From positions 124,001 through 188,000 of the forward strand of contig NZ_JBAFWT010000001.1 of NCBI RefSeq assembly GCF_043195195.1: 64,000 nt of DNA. Reading direction: 5' to 3'. This document shows positions 17,709-27,455 of this stretch, piece after piece. The translations under genes and the position numbers were made by a program. Every line of letters starts with the position of its first letter. Within the stretch, counting starts at the first letter, position 1. This stretch comes from NCEH01 sp043195195. GTDB taxonomy: Bacteria; Pseudomonadota; Alphaproteobacteria; Rhizobiales; Xanthobacteraceae. The notes beneath the pieces were generated by a model. That model was not told where the DNA came from. It saw only the letters and a program-made list of their open reading frames with translations, and ran no database searches.

Positions 17709-18560
17709 TCAGGACGGCTGCCGCATCTGTTCCCAGCAATTGGCCAGGCGCACGAAACCCGCCACGTCGATCTCCTCGGCGCGCTGGGTTTCCTCGACGC
17801 CGGCAGCGGCCAGCAGCGCCAGGGCATCCACGCCGAGGGATTTCAGGCTCTGCCGCAGCATCTTGCGGCGCTGGCCGAAAGCGGCTTCCGTCACCTTCTC
17901 CAGCACCGAGAGCCGGCACGGCAGAGGTGCGGCGCGGGGCACCAGATGCACCACGGAAGACGTCACCTTGGGCGGCGGCACGAAGGCGGAGGGGGCGACA
18001 TCGAACAGGATGCGCGCCTCGGTGCGCCAGCCCGCCAGCACAGCCAAACGGCCGTAGGCTTTCGAGCCCGGCTCGGCAACGATCCGCTCGGCCACTTCGC
18101 GCTGGAACATCAAGGTGAGGGAAGAGAACCAGGGCGGCCAGGGATCGGAGGACAGCCAGCCCACGAGCAGGACGGTGGCGATATTATAAGGCAGGTTCGC
18201 CACCACCCGCGCCGGCTGGCCTTCGAACAACGGGGCGGCTTCGACCTTCAGGGCATCGCCCTCGATCACCCGCAGGCGGCCGGGATAGGCCTCAGCGACC
18301 TCCGTCAGTGCCTCGATGCAGCGATGGTCCCGCTCCACGGCCACCACGTTCGCCCCGAGGGCAAGCAGGGCGCGCGTCAGGCCGCCGGGCCCTGGGCCGA
18401 CCTCCAGCACGTTCGCGCCCTCCAGCGGGCCGGAGCCACGTGCGATGCGGGACGTGAGGTTGAGATCGAGCAGAAAGTTCTGACCCAGCGATTTCTGGGC
18501 GGAAAGCCCGTGGCGCCGAATCACGTCACGCAGCGGCGGTAAGTCGTCGATGGCGCTCAC
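17709..18560 (-). CDS. rsmA: 16S rRNA dimethyladenosine transferase RsmA (KsgA)
   Basis: Dimethylates two adjacent adenosines in helix 45 of 16S rRNA. The 283 residues include KSLGQNFLLD, the SAM motif VLEVGPGPGGLTRALL (51-66) and the catalytic ANLPYNIAT. The start overlaps the pdxA stop in an ATGA arrangement, so it is translationally coupled. The surA-pdxA-rsmA order is conserved in proteobacteria. Confidence 0.97.
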   Translation of the reverse strand: MSAIDDLPPLRDVIRRHGLSAQKSLGQNFLLDLNLTSRIARGSGPLEGANVLEVGPGPGGLTRALLALGANVVAVERDHRCIEALTEVAEAYPGRLRVIEGDALKVEAAPLFEGQPARVVANLPYNIATVLLVGWLSSDPWPPWFSSLTLMFQREVAERIVAEPGSKAYGRLAVLAGWRTEARILFDVAPSAFVPPPKVTSSVVHLVPRAAPLPCRLSVLEKVTEAAFGQRRKMLRQSLKSLGVDALALLAAAGVEETQRAEEIDVAGFVRLANCWEQMRQPS

Positions 18561-19567
18561 GCGGCCCGTCCCGGCTCGGTGAGCCGCCAGGCGAGGCGCA
18601 ACGCCGCCAGCAGGCTGGTGGGATTGGCGCGGCCCGTTCCGGCAAGATCGAACGCCGTTCCATGGTCTGGCGAGGTGCGCACGAACGGCAGCCCGAGGGT
18701 CACATTCACCCCGTCATGGAACGCCAGGGTTTTGGCAGGGATCAGCACCTGATCGTGATACATGCCGATCACCACGTCATAGCCTGCGCGCGCCTCTTCA
18801 TGGAACAGCGTATCGGCCGGGCGCGGCCCGCGGGCGTCGATCCCCTCGGCGCGCAGCGCGGCGACGGCCGGGCGCACCACGTCTTCGTCCTCGCGGCCGA
18901 GCGTGCCGTCCTCGCCCGCGTGGGGATTCAGCCCGGCGAAGGCGATGCGCGGGGCGGCAAGGCCAAAGCGCATGCGCATGTCCCGATCGACGATGCGGCC
19001 GGTCTCCATCAGCAGATCGTGTGTCACCCGCGCCGGCACCTGGGCGAGGGGAATATGGATCGTCGCCGGCACCACGGCGAGCAGCGGCGACCAGATCATC
19101 ATGACCGGGCGCGGCGTTGTTCCGTCTGCCGCGGCGCAGCGGGCCGCGAGATATTCTGTATGGCCGGGAAAGGGGAAGCCGGCGGCATAGACGACCGATT
19201 TCGCCAGCGGCGCCGTGACCAGCGCGCGTGCGGCCCCCGATTGAACGAGATCCACCGCGCGGTCGAGGCTTTCGATCACCGCCGCCGCGCTGGTCGAGTC
19301 GGGAATTCCGGGCAGTGCCGTGGCGCGGGGACCGGCGGGCACCACCGGCAGGGCAGTGCCGAAAAGCGGGAAAGCCTGCTCCGGCGTGGCGATGACAACC
19401 GGCACCTCAAGGCCAAGGCGGCGTGCGCGATCTTCCAGCAGGGCGGGATCACCGACCGCGAAGAACGGCGGGCAATCCTTCTGGTGACGCAGCATCCACA
19501 CCGCCAGCGTCAGGTCCGGCCCGATGCCGGCGGGCTCACCCAGGGTGAGCGCGAGTGCAGCAGACAT
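18557..19567 (-). CDS. pdxA: 4-hydroxythreonine-4-phosphate dehydrogenase PdxA
   Basis: NAD-dependent oxidation in pyridoxal phosphate synthesis, 336 residues. Visible motifs are LTLGEPAGIGPDL at the N-terminus, FPGHTEYLA, GLNPHAGEDGTLGREDE and GMYHDQVLIPAK (metal-binding His), plus RTSPDHGTAFDLAGTG near the end. It overlaps surA by one base (TGATG) and rsmA by four, so the three genes form one tight operon. Confidence 0.97.
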   Translation of the reverse strand: MSAALALTLGEPAGIGPDLTLAVWMLRHQKDCPPFFAVGDPALLEDRARRLGLEVPVVIATPEQAFPLFGTALPVVPAGPRATALPGIPDSTSAAAVIESLDRAVDLVQSGAARALVTAPLAKSVVYAAGFPFPGHTEYLAARCAAADGTTPRPVMMIWSPLLAVVPATIHIPLAQVPARVTHDLLMETGRIVDRDMRMRFGLAAPRIAFAGLNPHAGEDGTLGREDEDVVRPAVAALRAEGIDARGPRPADTLFHEEARAGYDVVIGMYHDQVLIPAKTLAFHDGVNVTLGLPFVRTSPDHGTAFDLAGTGRANPTSLLAALRLAWRLTEPGRAA

Positions 19568-20472
19568 CAGCGATAGACGATCAGGGAACTCTTCCGCAGT
19601 TCCTGCATCAGCCGCTTGGACTCAGACTGGAATTGGGCGGTGGCCAGTTGGTCTTTCACGTCCCGCTTGTTGGACGCTTCCCCGCGCACTTCGCGCTTGG
19701 CGCAAACGGCGAAGATTTCCACACCCGACTGGGTAACCTCAGGCGGCGCGAGTCGGCCGACCTCGGTCTTGTCGAGCAATTGCCGCAAGGCCGCCGGCAT
19801 TTCCGAGGAGAGGCGCCGTACGGAAGGCCGCACGACCGTCTCCTTCATCCCCTTGACGATCTCGAGGCCGCTCTCGCAGCCGTTGAAGCGCGTGCGAAGG
19901 GAATTGGCCTCGGCCAGGCGGGCCGCATAGGCATTGCTGCCGCGCGCGACCACCAGAACGATCGGGGTCAGTGTAAATTCCGTCGCGATCATGGAGGCGT
20001 GGCCGCTCTGGTTGATGGCGGCGAGCACGTCCTGATCGCGCACGCTCACGCTTGGAGAGCGAGCCCGCACATATTGTTGCCAGACGTTATCAGCGCGCAG
20101 CTTGCTCTTGAACGCGCTCGGCTCCACTCCGCCCTGTTTCAGGCCTTCGGCGAGCTGGGCAGGGGTTCGGCCGGACCGGGAAGCGACGTTGGCGAACAAC
20201 TCGTCGACCTCCTTCTCGTCAAGGTCGACCCCGAGCTTGATGCCCTGGGTGATCTTGATTCGGTCGTCGATCAATTCTTCGAGCGCTTCCTTGGATCCGA
20301 CGCTCTTACGCTCCAGCAGCTGATGCAGCTTCTGGCGCTGTGCGACGTCGAACGAGGTGATCGGCGCGCCGTTCACCATCACGAGGATCTGCTGGGCCAT
20401 GGCCACGCCGCTGGACACGCTCACTGCGACGGCAAGGCCAAGAAGGAAGAGAAAGCGGCGACAGGACTGCAT
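19567..20472 (-). CDS. surA: SurA-like periplasmic chaperone / peptidylprolyl isomerase
   Basis: A 301-residue exported protein. The N-terminal signal peptide (RFLFLLGLAVAVSVSSGVAMAQQ) is cut near AMA-QQ. The SurA N-terminal chaperone domain follows (VNGAPITSFDVAQRQKLHQL and EELIDDRIKITQGIKLG). Only one weak parvulin-like segment is visible (about 150-270), against two PPIase domains in E. coli SurA, as is common in alphaproteobacteria. It lies downstream of lptD, the outer-membrane protein it would help to fold, with a 143-base gap. Isomerase activity cannot be judged from the sequence. Confidence 0.88.
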   Translation of the reverse strand: MQSCRRFLFLLGLAVAVSVSSGVAMAQQILVMVNGAPITSFDVAQRQKLHQLLERKSVGSKEALEELIDDRIKITQGIKLGVDLDEKEVDELFANVASRSGRTPAQLAEGLKQGGVEPSAFKSKLRADNVWQQYVRARSPSVSVRDQDVLAAINQSGHASMIATEFTLTPIVLVVARGSNAYAARLAEANSLRTRFNGCESGLEIVKGMKETVVRPSVRRLSSEMPAALRQLLDKTEVGRLAPPEVTQSGVEIFAVCAKREVRGEASNKRDVKDQLATAQFQSESKRLMQELRKSSLIVYR

Positions 20473-20615
20473 CGATCAACCCGGAATGGCTCGGCGAGGG
20501 GGCGGGAGACGAATGCCTCCCTGCGCGCTTAACCCGCGCCCATCGGCTTGTAAATGCTTGTTACCCCCTCCTGTGGCGGTAATGGGGCATTGCGCATCGC
20601 AGCAAATCGGCAGCA

Positions 20616-23087
20616 TCACTGCGTGGAACTGCTGAGCGCCGACTTGACCTTGGTCTCGCCGAGGGTCCGCAGGCCGATGGTCAACATGATCGTGTTGTTC
20701 GGCCCGCTCGTGGTCCCGTTGATCGAATAATCGGAGAGGTAGGTCAGCGCCAACGTGAAGCAGTCATCCGCGTAGGTGACGGCAGCCGTTGTCATGTCGA
20801 TGCTCGCCTGGGCGATGTTGTAGCGGATGCCACCGCTGACCGACCACACGTCCGTCAGCTTGTAGCTGGCGGTGGTGTAGATGCCCTCGCGCTCCTGATA
20901 ATAGCCGAGCAGCGGCTGCGGCTCGTAGCGCCCATAGGTGGCGGACACCGCCAGACGGTCGATGCTGGTACGGCCTTCCAGCTCCAGCCGCTCGAGGGTG
21001 TAATTGGCCTCGTCGAACCGGAAGCGGGAAATGAATTCCAGATTATTGGTCGGCGAGTAGCTGAACCGGGCGACATAGTCTGAGGTGCTGGTCTCAAGGC
21101 CCGATTCCAAGCCCGTGTTCGCCATGTCGCCATAGGCGAAGGAGTTCTTTCCGAACAGGCTGTAGGACTGGCCGACCACTGCCGAGATGATGCCGGCATC
21201 GTTCAGCGCGGCGGTATAGGTCACGCCCACATTGAGGCGGCTGCCGCCCTCGACCCGGTCCCAGCCGGAATATTTGTTGACCGAGAACAGGTTGGCATCG
21301 TCGAACACGAGGCTCTGCGCATCCTCGTTGGGGAATTTGCCGATGCTGGTCTCGTTGGGGCGGATGATGAGCTGCGCACGCGGCTCGATGGTCTGGGTGC
21401 CCCAGTTCTCCACCGAGATGAAGGGATAGCGATAGTCGAGGCCGATGACCGGCATGGCGCGGATCAGGTCATCATTGCCAGACTGAAGCACGTTCTGCCC
21501 GGCCAGGGTGGGGCCATCGGTATAGCTGCTGGGAAGCGCGCTGATATTGGTGTGAGCCACGTCCACACGGGCGCTGGCGAACGGCGTCCACATCTGGCCG
21601 GCGGCGTCGGTCAACGTCTTCTTCCAGTAGAACTCGCCGCTGAGCCGCTGGTAGTCGCCCGGCGCGCCGCGCAGCAGGCACTGGGTCGGGTTCGGATTGC
21701 TCAACACGCAGGACCCAGGGGGAATGCCAGTCGCGCCGGAGACATTGGATGTGGCCGCGGAGGTGCCGACGAAGTCGGCCTCGTTGCGCGAGACTGAATT
21801 GAAATTGACCTTGAAGCCCGCTTCCCCGCCGAGGATCGGTTTGCCGAAGATGTAGTTGTAATTGAACGTTCCGACCACCGGGATCAGATCCTGGTTGTCC
21901 GTCACGGACAAGCCAAGGAAATACATGCCCCGCACGTCGAAGAAGCTGCGGTCGCCCTGGCCGGTCAAATAGGCCTGGGACACCTTCTCCGTCAGCGCGG
22001 CGCTGACCAGGCCGTAATCGCGCAGGAACGCGCGGTCAGATGTGAGCGTGCCGTCCCAGCCCCATTGCCAGTTCTGGTTGATCACGAAGTTGCCGGAACT
22101 TTCGATCATGCCGCGGTTTTCGCGATAACCCGGCAGGCCGACGAACTGGGAGATGTCCTGCTGCTGAATACCGGCGGCGCGGATGTTGTAGGAGCCGTCG
22201 ATCAGGCGCTGGCGCCACTCGCCCTTGGCTAGGAGGCCTTGCTTGGTGAAGTACATCGGATCGAAGGTGATGTCGCGGTCGGGCGCGATGTTCCAGAAGA
22301 ACGGCACGCCTGCGCCCACGCCGAGCAAACTGTTGTTGTAGAACTCCGGCATGAGGAAGCCGGTCTTGCGCTTCACCGTCGGATCGGGCGAGGAAAAATA
22401 CGGGAAATAGGCGAACGGCAGCCCGAAAAACTCGAGCGTCGCGTCCTTGTAATAGATCATCTGCTCATTCTGATTGTGAATGATGCGAGCGGCCTTGATC
22501 TGCCACAGGACTGGCTTTTCCGGATGGTCCTTGCACGGTTCGCAGGCCGTGTAGACACCGTTCTGGAACACCGTGATGTTGCCGTCCGTCCGATCGGCGC
22601 GCGTCGCCGCGAAATGAGTCTTGTCCGGGGTGTCGACCCGCAGCGATTCGAGGAAGCCGTCGCGGAAGTCCTCGGTGAGCTGCATGGTGTTGGCGGTCAG
22701 CACCTTGCCGTCGGGCTGCTTCAGCAGCACGTCGCCCTCGGCGCGCAGCGTGTTCGCCTTGCGGTCGAACGTCACGCGCTTCGCCTCCAGGGTGGAGCCG
22801 TCGTAGTAAATCTGAACGTTGCCGACCGCCGAGATCTTGTCGTGCTCATAATCGTAGACGAGCTCGTCGGCGGTCACGAGCATCTTCTTGGTCGGATCAA
22901 CCTTAGGCATCTTGGTATTGGCAAAGCTTGCGGTTTGCGCGACGGCCCGCGCCGACGGCAGCACGACGACACCGAGCGCAATGCACAATAGGCCGACGGC
23001 AAAAGCCCAGCCGCCCCCGCTGCGACGCGAAAAACGTCGGCGGGCCGCAGTCCCATGGCCTTCGGCGGGGTGAAACCCGACCGTCAT
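20616..23087 (-). CDS. lptD: LPS-assembly protein LptD
   Basis: Outer-membrane beta-barrel that inserts lipopolysaccharide into the outer leaflet. The 823 residues consist of a signal sequence (about 25-55), the periplasmic OstA/LptA-like jellyroll (KMLVTADELVYDYEHDKISAVGNV) and a long beta-barrel region of alternating aromatic strands. The start at 23087 makes an ATGA overlap with the lptG stop. A further in-frame start 63 bases upstream would overlap lptG more. The lptF-lptG-lptD order places inner- and outer-membrane parts of the Lpt bridge together. Confidence 0.95.
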   Translation of the reverse strand: MTVGFHPAEGHGTAARRRFSRRSGGGWAFAVGLLCIALGVVVLPSARAVAQTASFANTKMPKVDPTKKMLVTADELVYDYEHDKISAVGNVQIYYDGSTLEAKRVTFDRKANTLRAEGDVLLKQPDGKVLTANTMQLTEDFRDGFLESLRVDTPDKTHFAATRADRTDGNITVFQNGVYTACEPCKDHPEKPVLWQIKAARIIHNQNEQMIYYKDATLEFFGLPFAYFPYFSSPDPTVKRKTGFLMPEFYNNSLLGVGAGVPFFWNIAPDRDITFDPMYFTKQGLLAKGEWRQRLIDGSYNIRAAGIQQQDISQFVGLPGYRENRGMIESSGNFVINQNWQWGWDGTLTSDRAFLRDYGLVSAALTEKVSQAYLTGQGDRSFFDVRGMYFLGLSVTDNQDLIPVVGTFNYNYIFGKPILGGEAGFKVNFNSVSRNEADFVGTSAATSNVSGATGIPPGSCVLSNPNPTQCLLRGAPGDYQRLSGEFYWKKTLTDAAGQMWTPFASARVDVAHTNISALPSSYTDGPTLAGQNVLQSGNDDLIRAMPVIGLDYRYPFISVENWGTQTIEPRAQLIIRPNETSIGKFPNEDAQSLVFDDANLFSVNKYSGWDRVEGGSRLNVGVTYTAALNDAGIISAVVGQSYSLFGKNSFAYGDMANTGLESGLETSTSDYVARFSYSPTNNLEFISRFRFDEANYTLERLELEGRTSIDRLAVSATYGRYEPQPLLGYYQEREGIYTTASYKLTDVWSVSGGIRYNIAQASIDMTTAAVTYADDCFTLALTYLSDYSINGTTSGPNNTIMLTIGLRTLGETKVKSALSSSTQ

Positions 23088-24175
23088 CCGTCCTCCCGGT
23101 GCAACAATACGAGAATCCCCAGGAATATCCCCGCTACCGCTGGAAACCACGCAGCAGCAACGGGATGCACCACGCCCGCCTCACCTAAATCCTCGGCAAG
23201 CTTGGTCCCCAGATAAAGCAGAAACCCCGCCACGACGCCACCGAGAATCGTCTGACCGACTCCCCCGAAGCGAAACACGCGCAGGCCGACCACCGCGGCA
23301 ATAAGCACCATGGCCACGAGCAGAAATGGCCGCGCCAAAAGACTCTGCAGCTGCAGCCGGTAGCGGCTGGCGCCAAAGCCTTGCTGCTCTGCACTCTCGA
23401 TCGCCGCGGGCAGTTGCCAAAAAGACACGGTATCGGGTGAGATCAGGCTTTCCTGGACCTGTGAGGGGTCCAGATTTGTGGCAACAAGGTAAACGGAATA
23501 CGTCTCCTGCTCGAACCCCGGAATCAGCACCCGGACCTCGCTGAGACGCCAAAATCCGTCCTCCAGGAGAGCCGTGCGCGCCTCGATGCGCTGCGTCAGC
23601 CGGTCATGGCGATCGAACTCGAATATGGTGACGCCCAACAGTTCGCGTCCGCCTTGCTGCGAGGACCCGGCCTGGATGATTGCCTGCCCGTCGATGCTCT
23701 GCTGGCGCACCCAGAACCCCGCCTTGCCCTGTGCCATCAGGCCGGCGGTGGTATTGAAGATCTCCCCTTCCATCCGATTCGCCCGTTCCTTGAACTCGGC
23801 GGAAACCGGATTGAACAAGGTGGTCGAGGCGACCCCGATCAGGAACGCCACCAGCACCGCAGGGAAGATGAACTGCCACGCCGAAAGGCCGATGGCCCTT
23901 GCAACCACAAGCTCGAGCTTGCGCGAGAGGGTCACGAAGGTGGCGATGGCGCCGAACAGCACCGCGAACGGCAGCAATTGCTCGGTAAAGGCCGGCGCAC
24001 GATAGAGCGTCAGCAAACCGACAACGAGCGGGGTCACCTCGTCCCGATCCGCGGTGCGGCGGGTCATCTCGAGGAAATCCACGAGCATGATCAGTGCGAC
24101 GCACGAGAAAAAGATCATCGCAACCGACGAAAAGAACCGCCGGGCGAAATAGAGGCCGAGGGTTTTCCCGATCAT
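23084..24175 (-). CDS. lptG: LPS export ABC transporter permease LptG
   Basis: Inner-membrane permease of the LptB2FG complex, 363 residues. The YjgP/YjgQ-family start TLGLYFARRFFSSVAMIFF, the SRKLELVVARAIGLSAWQF coupling-helix region and C-terminal membrane helices are present. A periplasmic beta-jellyroll lies between helices 3 and 4. It starts 3 bases after the lptF stop and overlaps lptD. Confidence 0.96.
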   Translation of the reverse strand: MIGKTLGLYFARRFFSSVAMIFFSCVALIMLVDFLEMTRRTADRDEVTPLVVGLLTLYRAPAFTEQLLPFAVLFGAIATFVTLSRKLELVVARAIGLSAWQFIFPAVLVAFLIGVASTTLFNPVSAEFKERANRMEGEIFNTTAGLMAQGKAGFWVRQQSIDGQAIIQAGSSQQGGRELLGVTIFEFDRHDRLTQRIEARTALLEDGFWRLSEVRVLIPGFEQETYSVYLVATNLDPSQVQESLISPDTVSFWQLPAAIESAEQQGFGASRYRLQLQSLLARPFLLVAMVLIAAVVGLRVFRFGGVGQTILGGVVAGFLLYLGTKLAEDLGEAGVVHPVAAAWFPAVAGIFLGILVLLHREDG

Positions 24176-24178
24176 TGC

Positions 24179-25339
24179 TCAGGTCGCCGAGAGCCGCGAG
24201 ACGCGCAGCGCGATCGCGTCGATGAAGCGGGTGATGAATCTCGGCGCGATGAATTTCAGCCGCCCGTCGAGCGCCAGCGCGCACAGGAGGATTGAAACCA
24301 GGGGCAGCAGATAGGCGATCGGCACCGCTGCTTCCGAAGTCCGCAATTGACCGGTGACAACGAAGTTCGCGATCTGCAGCGCCACCATGATCGGGATGAT
24401 CGCAGTCAGGGCCAGAGCCCGGCCCTGCCTCGTGGTACGCGGACGCGCGAGGGCCGCGGCGGCGACCGCGAAGAAAGCGAAGGGATAGAGCCCGGAGGAC
24501 AGACGCTTGTGCACTTCCTCGCGGAACCGGCCGCCCTGCCCGAGGACGCGGTACACGTCGTTATCGGGGGGGTGGAGCACATAGTCGAACGAGCGCTCGT
24601 TCGGGCGGATATCCACCGTCTGCGACCCCGGCGCGAGCTCCGAGAGACCGAACGCATAGCGCTGAAACGCCACGACAGACCCGTTGCTGGTGGAGCCGGA
24701 AGTCCGCCGATGGATGGAGCCGTCTTCGAGCACCAGGAAAATACCGTTCGGAGTTTCAACGATCTGCCCACGATCCGCGAGATAGGTGGATATTTCCTTT
24801 TCGCGGGCGTCGTTGATGAAAACGCCGTGCATCACCCCACTGGCAGAACGCTCCCGCACATGGAAGACAAGCCCCTGCGCGAGGTTCACGAACCGGCCGG
24901 GCTGGGCGACGAAGGACACCACGTCGGCGCGCACCCGCGAGACCTGGTCGCGGAACATCCGCAGGCTTGCCGGCACCAGATCGATGGAAAGGGCGGCGCA
25001 GAACAGCGATACCAGCGTTGCCAGCAGGATGAGCGAGCGCAGCACGCGCCAATGGCTCATGCCCGCCGCCGCCATCACCACGATCTCGGAATCACCGTTG
25101 AGCTTCAGGAGCGTGTAGGCGGTGGCGATGAACAGCGCGGCCGGCGCGATCACCAGGATCAGGGTCGGAACGGACAGGCTGGTGATCGCGAAGAACGCCA
25201 GGATGGTCTGGCCCTGGCTTGTCACGAGATCCAGCTGGCGCAACGCCTGGGTCGACCAGATCATGGCCGTCAGAACGATCGTCACCCCGAGGAAGGCGAC
25301 CGCCGCAGTCTGGAAAATATAACGATCGAGACGGCCCAT
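24179..25339 (-). CDS. lptF: LPS export ABC transporter permease LptF
   Basis: Partner permease of LptG, 386 residues. It starts MGRLDRYIFQTAAVAFLGVTIVLTAMIWSTQALRQLDLV, followed by the LNGDSEIVVMAAAGMSHWRVL coupling-helix region. A periplasmic jellyroll and three C-terminal helices follow. It heads the lptF-lptG-lptD run. The 133 bases to mepA upstream probably hold its promoter. Confidence 0.96.
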   Translation of the reverse strand: MGRLDRYIFQTAAVAFLGVTIVLTAMIWSTQALRQLDLVTSQGQTILAFFAITSLSVPTLILVIAPAALFIATAYTLLKLNGDSEIVVMAAAGMSHWRVLRSLILLATLVSLFCAALSIDLVPASLRMFRDQVSRVRADVVSFVAQPGRFVNLAQGLVFHVRERSASGVMHGVFINDAREKEISTYLADRGQIVETPNGIFLVLEDGSIHRRTSGSTSNGSVVAFQRYAFGLSELAPGSQTVDIRPNERSFDYVLHPPDNDVYRVLGQGGRFREEVHKRLSSGLYPFAFFAVAAAALARPRTTRQGRALALTAIIPIMVALQIANFVVTGQLRTSEAAVPIAYLLPLVSILLCALALDGRLKFIAPRFITRFIDAIALRVSRLSAT

Positions 25340-25472
25340 ACATCCTCGTCAGACGCGTGTCGCCGCCCCGCCACGCTTCACTTTGGAACCGCTCCTGGAT
25401 AGCGACTTCCACGCTGCGGTGCAAATGAGGCGCGTCTTGGGCGTTGCCGCACGGGCCGCCTTCGGCGTGACG

Positions 25473-26372
25473 TTAGGGAGCGCCAAGAACCGCCGCGCAG
25501 GCAGGGGGAAGATCGGCCAGCACCAGCGGCGGAGCGGGTTTCGGCGGCACTTTGGGCGGTTTGGGATGCAGGACCTCGTCGGTGAACCACCAAGCCAGAT
25601 CCGTGCCGCATCCATCGCCCTGGGGCGGCGCCTCCTGGGGCCTACAATCGGGGCTGTCCGCTGGACAGCTCAAGCGCACATGCATGTGATAATCGTGCCC
25701 CCAATAGGGACGCACCTTGGCCATCCAGGCCCGGTCGCCGCGCGCATCGCGGCACAGAGCCTTCTTGATGGCGGCATTCACGAAGATTCGCTCGACCCGG
25801 GGATCGAGCGCCGCGGCGCGGATGACGGCAATGTGGTCCGGGGTCCATACCTTGGGATCAACGTCCAGCCGGTCGGGGCGCACCATCATCGTGGCTGAAA
25901 GGGTTTCGCGCTGCTCGCGTGTCAATTCCCGGCCCGGGCTCGGGGTCAGCCAGATGTCCGCGTCGAGGCCGATCTGGTGGGAGGCATGGCCGGTGCGCAT
26001 GGGGCCGCCGCGCGGCTGGGCCATGTCGCCGATCAGGATCCCGTGCCAGTTGGAGACTTGCGGCACCGCGGCCGCGAATCGCTCGACGAAGGCAACCAGA
26101 TCGGGATGCCCCCAGTTGCGATTGCGCGACAATCGCATGGCTTGCCACGTCGGCCCATTCACCGGCAGCGCCTGACCACCGGCGAGGCACCCTTTGGAAT
26201 AGAAGCCGAGGGAGCGCGCGGCGAGCGGCGCAGGCGTTGTCGCTGCGCCAAAGAATTCGCGAGCCGGCACGGCGGCAGGCTCCTGCGCCCGCGCGGGAAC
26301 GGCGGCGGCGGGGACCAGGACGGCACCAAGCGCCAAGCCTGCGGCGAGCATCAGGCCCCGCGCGCAACTCAT
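25473..26372 (-). CDS. mepA: Penicillin-insensitive murein endopeptidase MepA
   Basis: LAS-family zinc endopeptidase that cuts D-Ala-mDAP crosslinks in the periplasm. The 299-residue protein has a signal peptide (about 1-30) ending in VPARAQE. Metal-ligand motifs are GHASHQIGLDADIWL and GHDYHMHVRLSCP. The Pro-rich C-terminus is loosely conserved. Its start overlaps the upstream L,D-transpeptidase stop by one base, coupling a hydrolase to a crosslinking enzyme. Confidence 0.95.
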   Translation of the reverse strand: MSCARGLMLAAGLALGAVLVPAAAVPARAQEPAAVPAREFFGAATTPAPLAARSLGFYSKGCLAGGQALPVNGPTWQAMRLSRNRNWGHPDLVAFVERFAAAVPQVSNWHGILIGDMAQPRGGPMRTGHASHQIGLDADIWLTPSPGRELTREQRETLSATMMVRPDRLDVDPKVWTPDHIAVIRAAALDPRVERIFVNAAIKKALCRDARGDRAWMAKVRPYWGHDYHMHVRLSCPADSPDCRPQEAPPQGDGCGTDLAWWFTDEVLHPKPPKVPPKPAPPLVLADLPPACAAVLGAP

Positions 26373-27355
26373 CAGACCATGCCCTTGGGGGTCAGAATCA
26401 CGAAATCCTTGTCGGTGCGCGTACCCGGATGGGCAGCAAGATCCGTGACCAGCAAAGTCGCACCGGGCGTCAGCATGGCGCTGAGATCCTGGTTGATGGC
26501 GGGATCGACGACGATACGCGAGAGCGCTTCCTGGGCAAGGCCGGGCCGGCCTCCACTGCCTTCATAGCTCACGGCACTCCAGCGCGGCGAGCGCCCTGCG
26601 CCGTCCGCCGTAAGCAGATATACGACGTTGCCCAAGGGCTTGGAGGGATCCTGGACGGTGATCGCCCCTTCCAGCACCACCACGCCGCCGCGCAGGACAA
26701 TGAGCTTGCGGTCGGCGCCGCTGGCGACGAGCGACACCGGCTCCCCGGCCGCGGTCACCAGGATCGGCTTGGCGTCGGCGTCGAACATCTTGTCCACGTC
26801 GGACGGCAGGATCAGGCCGGGATCGAGGATGTCCGCCGGGCCGCTGTGGCTGTCGGCGATGATTACGGGGGTTCCCACCTGCGTGACGGAGAACAGCAGC
26901 TTGGCGAAGGCGAGCGGCAAGTGCACGCAGCCGTGGGACGAGGGATAGCCCGGCAGCCCGCCGGCGTGGAGCGCAACTCCAGACCAAGTGAGCCGCTCCG
27001 AATAAGGCATGGCGGCGTCGTTATAGAGCGAGGAATGATGGTCCACATCCTTGTTCAGGATCGTGAACACCCCGGTCGGGGTGTCGTGGCCGTCACGCCC
27101 GGTCGAAACCGTGGAAACCCCGATCCGCACCCCGTTGCGATAGACGAAGCAACGCTGCTCCGGCAGCGAGACCACGATCGCCACCAGCCCCTGCGGCGCC
27201 CGATCAGGATACCAGCCATAGGCGCCGGGCTTAAGGTCGCGGATCGCGACCTCATCCGGGTCGTCGGCCGCGTTCACTGGAAACAGGGGCGTGGACATCA
27301 GCCCGACACCGGCCGCGCAGAGGGCGCGCAACGCCGCCCTCCGGTTCATCGTCAT
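26372..27355 (-). CDS. L,D-transpeptidase (YkuD family)
   Basis: Periplasmic enzyme expected to form 3-3 crosslinks or attach proteins to peptidoglycan. From the ATG at 27355 it is 327 residues. The N-terminus has a twin-arginine-like signal (NRRAALRALCAAGVGL, cleavage near VNAAD). The YkuD core has HAGGLPGYPSSHGCVHLP, with the presumed catalytic Cys at about 143. The residue after CV is His rather than the usual Arg. A GTG 66 bases upstream is an alternative start. The C-terminal 120 residues after the core are of unknown role. Confidence 0.88.
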   Translation of the reverse strand: MTMNRRAALRALCAAGVGLMSTPLFPVNAADDPDEVAIRDLKPGAYGWYPDRAPQGLVAIVVSLPEQRCFVYRNGVRIGVSTVSTGRDGHDTPTGVFTILNKDVDHHSSLYNDAAMPYSERLTWSGVALHAGGLPGYPSSHGCVHLPLAFAKLLFSVTQVGTPVIIADSHSGPADILDPGLILPSDVDKMFDADAKPILVTAAGEPVSLVASGADRKLIVLRGGVVVLEGAITVQDPSKPLGNVVYLLTADGAGRSPRWSAVSYEGSGGRPGLAQEALSRIVVDPAINQDLSAMLTPGATLLVTDLAAHPGTRTDKDFVILTPKGMV

Positions 27356-27455
27356 CCCCACACCCATCGCGCAAATCCCGGTCGTCGGTTTTCGCTGGGA
27401 TAGTAGGCGAGGCAAGTTCACCGTCCGTTAAGCGCGCTGCCGCGCCGACGGCGGC

